Positions 57,993 to 64,000 of a stretch of DNA of 64,000 nt are shown in pieces. The translations under genes and the position numbers were made by a program. The stretch's first letter is position 1, and each line of letters opens with the position of its first letter. Origin of the DNA: Nitrososphaerota archaeon (GTDB taxonomy: Archaea > Thermoproteota > Nitrososphaeria > Nitrososphaerales > UBA183); the NCBI GenBank assembly GCA_027386095.1, contig DAHXUN010000001.1:1-64000 (forward strand). The letters are read 5' to 3'. The notes under the pieces are model-generated. The model was not told the origin of the DNA, searched no databases, and worked only from the letters and a program-made list of their open reading frames with translations.

Positions 57993-59714
57993 ATGTCTAG
58001 TCAGAGTCAAGCGGGTACAGACCAGGGAGCCGTCCCCTCCGTACAGCCGAAGGTCGCGCAGAGGCCGGAACGTGCTCTCACCCTCCTCTCGGTCTCGACC
58101 GGAGTACTGTTCGCTTTCATCGGCAGCGCGGTCGGCGCCCTTTTCCTGACCCAGCTTTCCGGGCTCCCCATCGATGCAGGCGCCAGCCTCTTTCCCAGCC
58201 ACCCCTTCCTGCAGATCTATGGCTTCATCGCGCTCTTTGTCATGGGCGTCGATTACTCCCTCCTGCCCCGATTCAAGGTTGGGAGGCTCCCTTCGGTCCT
58301 CCTCGGATACACCGCCTACGCCTTGGTCACCGCAGCCAACGCCTTCTTTCTCCTTTACTCTCTCCTTTCACCCGGCTCCTTTCGGTACGTGACGGCCGGC
58401 GCGCTGCTCATGCTCGTCGGCTCAGTGGTCTTTCTCTCGCAGGTGGTCATTCTAGTCACGAGGCCCTCCGGAGGCTTCCCAGAAGCCAACCCCCTGATCA
58501 TGCTGTCATCGATCTCCCTCGTCATGATATCGCTCCTCCTCGTCATCGAATCGGCTGGATATCAGCTCCCGGGCGGTGCGTTCTCCCCGCAGATGATCTA
58601 CCTAGCGCTCATAGGGTTCGCCGGTTCCATGATCTACGCTGTCGAGATCAGGTCAGTCAGCTTCAGGCAGTGCAACTACAGGAAGCGGGTCGCGAACCTG
58701 TGCGGGGCTCTGCAGGGGCTGGGCATAGGCGCGGTGTTCACTGGAGTGGTGACGAGGAGCGGCCCTCTTTCGCTCATCGGAGCGGTTCTTCTCCTCGGCG
58801 CGGCCCTGAGTGAGCTGGTGTCAGTCAAGATCCTGGAGCTTTCTCATCCGTTGATGTACAGACCTGCGATGACCAAGATGCATTTCAGGATCATGAGATA
58901 CAACGAGGTCTGCATGCTCTTGGCTTCCGGGTGGCTGGTGTTCGGGTCGCTGATGGGCGTGGTCTGGCTGGCAACCGGGACAGGCACCTTCTTCATCAGG
59001 GACTCTTTCATCCACGCTATAGCCATCGGGTTCGTAGGGTCAACCATAACCTGCTTCGCGCCTATGCTCCTCCCCGGACTCTTGGGGCATAAGGGGCCAG
59101 TTACGGGATTGTCGTTCGGCCCCATCGCCGTCCTGAACGCCGGGATACTGGTCAGAGTCGTCGGCGATTTCCAGACACTGGCGGCACAAGCCCCGCCCCT
59201 CTGGGAAGCCGCCTCAGGCCCGCTGATACTGCTGACGATGGGGTGGTTCCTGATAATGATGCGGGGGATAGGAAAGCCGCAACAGGTGGCTGCGTTGAGT
59301 AGCGCATCGAAGAAGTTCAGCCTCGAGGAGTCTCGGGGGATCGCGGAAGGAAAGCTCACCGTTTCCACCAGGAGGACAAAGAGAGAAGTGACGTTCCCGG
59401 TGTGGTTCGTCGTTGAGGATGGCTCCATCCATCTCCTTCCAGTCAACGGCTCCTCTACGAGTTGGTACAGAAACGTCTCGGAAAACCCCGGCGTGAAAGT
59501 CGTGATAGCCTGGCGAGTCTATGTTGGCACCGCACAATCCACTCGGGAGAAGGAGAAGGTGAAGCGGGTGATGGGCATGTTCAGGGACAAATACGGAGAT
59601 AGAAACTGCAATAATTTCTTCGGAGACCGAGCTGACGTGGTGGTGAGCGTCTACATCCCCTCGCCACAGCCGCCCGTGGCGCCCCCCTCCAGGGTGGGCT
59701 CCTCACCTGCCTAA
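57993..59714 (+). CDS. NnrS-like membrane protein fused to a deazaflavin/FMN split-barrel domain
   Basis: From ATG at 57993 (573 residues) the protein has about 12 membrane segments with helix histidines (SHPFLQIYGFIALFVMGVDY, DSFIHAIAIGFVGSTITCFA), matching NnrS-like proteins, then a C-terminal soluble domain (TKREVTFPVWFVVEDGSIHL, SSTSWYRNVSENPGVKVVIA, MGMFRDKYG). That domain resembles the one at the start of the 30336-31499 protein: W-x2-N-x3-NP-x-V and a final KYG. A haem/copper-type membrane part plus a flavin-type domain could form one redox chain. The end overlaps the convergent regulator 2 gene by 12 bases. Confidence 0.75.
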   Translation: MSSQSQAGTDQGAVPSVQPKVAQRPERALTLLSVSTGVLFAFIGSAVGALFLTQLSGLPIDAGASLFPSHPFLQIYGFIALFVMGVDYSLLPRFKVGRLPSVLLGYTAYALVTAANAFFLLYSLLSPGSFRYVTAGALLMLVGSVVFLSQVVILVTRPSGGFPEANPLIMLSSISLVMISLLLVIESAGYQLPGGAFSPQMIYLALIGFAGSMIYAVEIRSVSFRQCNYRKRVANLCGALQGLGIGAVFTGVVTRSGPLSLIGAVLLLGAALSELVSVKILELSHPLMYRPAMTKMHFRIMRYNEVCMLLASGWLVFGSLMGVVWLATGTGTFFIRDSFIHAIAIGFVGSTITCFAPMLLPGLLGHKGPVTGLSFGPIAVLNAGILVRVVGDFQTLAAQAPPLWEAASGPLILLTMGWFLIMMRGIGKPQQVAALSSASKKFSLEESRGIAEGKLTVSTRRTKREVTFPVWFVVEDGSIHLLPVNGSSTSWYRNVSENPGVKVVIAWRVYVGTAQSTREKEKVKRVMGMFRDKYGDRNCNNFFGDRADVVVSVYIPSPQPPVAPPSRVGSSPA

Positions 59715-60350
59715 GGGAGGGCCTTCTCTGAAGTGCTCTTCCAGCAGTTTCTTCTGCGTCTTCCGCAGCGACTCGTAAAGCGTGGGAGGCGCGACTTCGA
59801 GCATTCTTGCTAGTGGTCCGATGCGGATTCTCTTCGGATAATCGAAGTATCCGCCCTCATAGGCAGAGCGTATTAGCCACTCCTGTCGCGTTGTGAGCGC
59901 CCTCTTCCTCTTCACCTCAGAAATATCGCTCACCTTGAAATCGACCTTCAGCCTCTTCAACCTCGATAGGAGCTCTTTCACGGAGTGGTTCGTCCCGAGC
60001 ACCCTCCACGTGATCTCCTTGCTCGAACCGTTCGATGCGTAGACTAGGAAGCAATCCGAGTCGGCCACGCATCGCATGACCACCCCTTTCGCTCGTGCTA
60101 TGCCAACAAGTCTACCGTGGCTCGAGTTCGTTATCTCGAGCTCGGCTATGTCCGGGCTGTTCCGAAGGTACCTGAGCAAACGATCTTCCAGCTTCCGATC
60201 GACCGTGATCTCGAAGAGCTCGAGTACCTCGTCTCGCCTCCGCGTCCCTTTGGAGTTCAGAAGCCTCAGCCTCGCTCCATACCGTCCCGTCACGGTGTCA
60301 ATCCACTTCTGGTGACCCGCTACAAGAATCGTGGCCTCGACTAGGTCCAA
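59703..60350 (-). CDS. HTH_10 transcription regulator 2
   Basis: The 215-residue protein ends with the HTH_10 domain (ALTTRQEWLIRSAYEGGYFD, YPKRIRIGPLARMLEVAP, PTLYESLRKTQKKLLEEHF) and has an N-terminal sensor-like part (VVMRCVADSDCFLVYASNGS). TTG at 60350 fits a TATA-like ACATAAAGC at 60378-60386. It faces regulator 1 across the hemerythrin/NnrS cluster; both probably control that cluster. Confidence 0.87.
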   Translation of the reverse strand: MDLVEATILVAGHQKWIDTVTGRYGARLRLLNSKGTRRRDEVLELFEITVDRKLEDRLLRYLRNSPDIAELEITNSSHGRLVGIARAKGVVMRCVADSDCFLVYASNGSSKEITWRVLGTNHSVKELLSRLKRLKVDFKVSDISEVKRKRALTTRQEWLIRSAYEGGYFDYPKRIRIGPLARMLEVAPPTLYESLRKTQKKLLEEHFREGPPLGR

Positions 60351-60406
60351 GCCTCTGAGCCCTCCGCCTTCTGAAACATAAAGCCTGGCACGAAACCCAG
60401 ATATGC

Positions 60407-60422
60407 CTAATTCTGATTAGGT
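60407..60422. promoter_or_regulatory. Perfect 16-base palindrome, likely operator
   Basis: CCTAATTCTGATTAGG (arms CCTAAT/ATTAGG, 4-base centre) lies between the divergent promoters of regulator 2 (TATA about 60382) and the 108-aa gene (TATA-like GGTTAAAGT about 60421-60429). An HTH_10 dimer or another regulator could bind here. Confidence 0.5.
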
Positions 60423-60458
60423 TAAAGTCCCATATCGGCCCCTGGGTTTCCTTGGACC

Positions 60459-60785
60459 ATGCAGGGGATCCACGATGCGAAGAGTGCTACGAAATGGCTG
60501 GAGGGGCAGGTCATTTCATATCTCTACGGAGGGACAGACGAGCACAGCCTGAGCCGATGTGTAACCAAACTCATATCGACATACAAGGTCTCACCGCGAG
60601 ACATCAAGTCGTTGTTTGCGTCGGTAGAAAACAACCTCACGACCTACTACGGAGGCAGATACCGCCTCGCCTATGGCGCGATGGGAAGGCGTTTCGGCGA
60701 GACGAGTTTCACAGGAAACCATCAGAAGAAGGCGATCATGCAGTCGCTGGGAAACGTAAGCCGGACGCTTTCAAATTCGAGATAA
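60459..60785 (+). CDS. Small hypothetical protein, 108 aa
   Basis: ATG at 60459; helical, with a tyrosine-rich middle (SVENNLTTYYGGRYRLAYGA). It diverges from regulator 2 and shares the palindrome region. It is 13 bases upstream of the ferredoxin gene and likely the first gene of that operon. Family unknown. Confidence 0.65.
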   Translation: MQGIHDAKSATKWLEGQVISYLYGGTDEHSLSRCVTKLISTYKVSPRDIKSLFASVENNLTTYYGGRYRLAYGAMGRRFGETSFTGNHQKKAIMQSLGNVSRTLSNSR

Positions 60786-60798
60786 GGGGGAGAAGAGC

Positions 60799-61227
60799 GT
60801 GGTCAGAACAGTAGATTACAAGACGAAACCTATCGACCCTGATTTCCTTTCAAAGCCAGACGAATTCCAGATAACCGGCGAGCATAACGGTCACAAGGTA
60901 AGGGCGAATGGGCGCTCAAGAACGAGTGGCGATGGCAGCCCCTATCCAACCACCCAAGGGATACACGGCAGCCAGGTGGCGGTGGACTGGGAGGCGTGCA
61001 TTGCCGACGGGGTCTGCATGGATGTCTGCCCTGTCTTCGTCTTCGAATGGGCGCTCAATCCTGGCCAGGCAGGGACGGGGAAGGACAAGATAATCGAGCA
61101 GGGCACAAGCGAGTGGAACAGTTATCGGACAGATAAGTCAGAACCTATAAGGGAACCAGACTGCATCTTTTGCATGGCCTGTGAAACCAGCTGTCCGACC
61201 CAAGCCATCAAAATCACCCAGCCCTAG
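60799..61227 (+). CDS. Archaeal two-cluster ferredoxin (zinc-ferredoxin-like)
   Basis: The 142-residue protein has an N-terminal extension and two cluster motifs: CIADGVCMDVCPVFVFEW and CIFCMACETSCPTQAIKI. It resembles the dicluster ferredoxins of Sulfolobus and Thermoplasma that take electrons from 2-oxoacid oxidoreductases. The first motif has the spacing usually holding a 3Fe-4S or 4Fe-4S cluster. It is encoded directly upstream of the oxidoreductase genes. GTG at 60799. Confidence 0.9.
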   Translation: MVRTVDYKTKPIDPDFLSKPDEFQITGEHNGHKVRANGRSRTSGDGSPYPTTQGIHGSQVAVDWEACIADGVCMDVCPVFVFEWALNPGQAGTGKDKIIEQGTSEWNSYRTDKSEPIREPDCIFCMACETSCPTQAIKITQP

Positions 61228-61250
61228 AGCGAGCAGAGGTGTGAGACTAG

Positions 61251-61391
61251 TTGACGGTTGATGAAGGGCGCTTGGACGCCTGTCCTTTGTGCCAGAACAT
61301 CATCGATCAGTGCAGGTGCGCCTGTCCGTCGTGCGGCCAGGTCGAGGCGTGTGACTGCGCCATTGGGCCCGGCGTGGCAACGGGAGGATAG
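61251..61391 (+). CDS. 46-aa Cys-rich protein inside the oxidoreductase operon
   Basis: TTG at 61251 opens a short frame ending in TAG at 61389-61391. It reads DACPLCQNIIDQCRCACPSC and then EACDCAIGPG, nine cysteines in 46 residues, arranged as CxxC and CxC pairs typical of Fe-S or zinc binding. It lies exactly between the ferredoxin and the fused oxidoreductase gene, whose GTG start follows after 4 bases. It could be a small electron carrier or assembly factor; function unknown. Confidence 0.6.
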   Translation: MTVDEGRLDACPLCQNIIDQCRCACPSCGQVEACDCAIGPGVATGG

Positions 61392-61395
61392 CAGA

Positions 61396-64000
<2,605 letters not shown>

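Overview
The window looks like a chromosomal segment of a G+C-rich archaeon, most likely from the Nitrososphaeria/Thaumarchaeota side of the tree (moderate confidence). The evidence is the D-family DNA polymerase large subunit, archaeal RecA-like and B-family polymerase genes, two bacterio-opsin-activator-type (HTH_10) regulators, an archaeal two-cluster ferredoxin feeding a fused 2-oxoacid:ferredoxin oxidoreductase, split-barrel deazaflavin (F420-type) domains, a class II tRNA-Leu without encoded CCA, frequent TTG/GTG starts, and many genes with a TATA box 25-32 bases before the start codon and no Shine-Dalgarno (leaderless genes). No ammonia-oxidation gene is seen.

Layout. 1-4970 is a mobile-element remnant: a P4-type primase-helicase (cut by the window edge), two small genes overlapping it, DNA-binding-type small proteins, then about 2.3 kb of repeat-rich DNA with iteron-like arrays and a broken transposase. 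5233-14742 is a complete type I CRISPR-Cas locus of the MYXAN/Dev-like kind (cas6-cas3-cas8-cas7-cas5-cas4/cas1 fusion-cas2, then 19 repeats and 18 spacers). The cas4-cas1 gene has an apparent one-base frameshift at its 5' end. 14829-16571 is a scarred area: a decayed IS5-type element between a small gene and a truncated coiled-coil protein gene. 16995-22381 holds housekeeping genes (glyA, polD large subunit, Nudix). 22651-27881 is a tightly overlapping four-gene operon: a RecA-like protein without a P-loop, two paralogous small proteins, and a divergent B-family polymerase carrying a 532-residue intein in motif B. This is the best candidate here for a little-described system, possibly a translesion or repair unit. 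tRNA-Leu(CAG) follows.

29076-36819 is a surface-polysaccharide cluster (three GT2 enzymes including a cellulose-synthase-like one, a GT-C-like membrane enzyme, a nucleotidyltransferase, and a deazaflavin-domain/methyltransferase fusion). 37107-47231 is mixed metabolism and hypotheticals (dienelactone hydrolase, FUSC-like exporter, MDR oxidoreductase, terpene-cyclase-like toroid, F420 reductase-like protein, a lone periplasmic-binding-type protein, a two-finger C2H2 protein). 47381-55877 contains a ribbon-helix-helix regulator, a secreted protein, a broken cupredoxin, AhpD-like, DUF488, DUF2249-cupin, NnrS-like, PrpD and phosphosulfolactate synthase genes. 55995-60350 groups two hemerythrins and an NnrS/deazaflavin-domain fusion between two HTH_10 regulators whose promoters share a motif. 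60799-64000 is the ferredoxin / small Cys-rich protein / 2-oxoacid oxidoreductase operon, running off the right edge.

Working together: the right-hand third suggests anaerobic or microaerobic heterotrophy with nitrogen-oxide or oxygen stress handling (hemerythrins, NnrS-like proteins, DUF2249) next to ferredoxin-based 2-oxoacid oxidation. The left third is defence and mobile DNA. All assignments come from reading the sequence; no database search was run.
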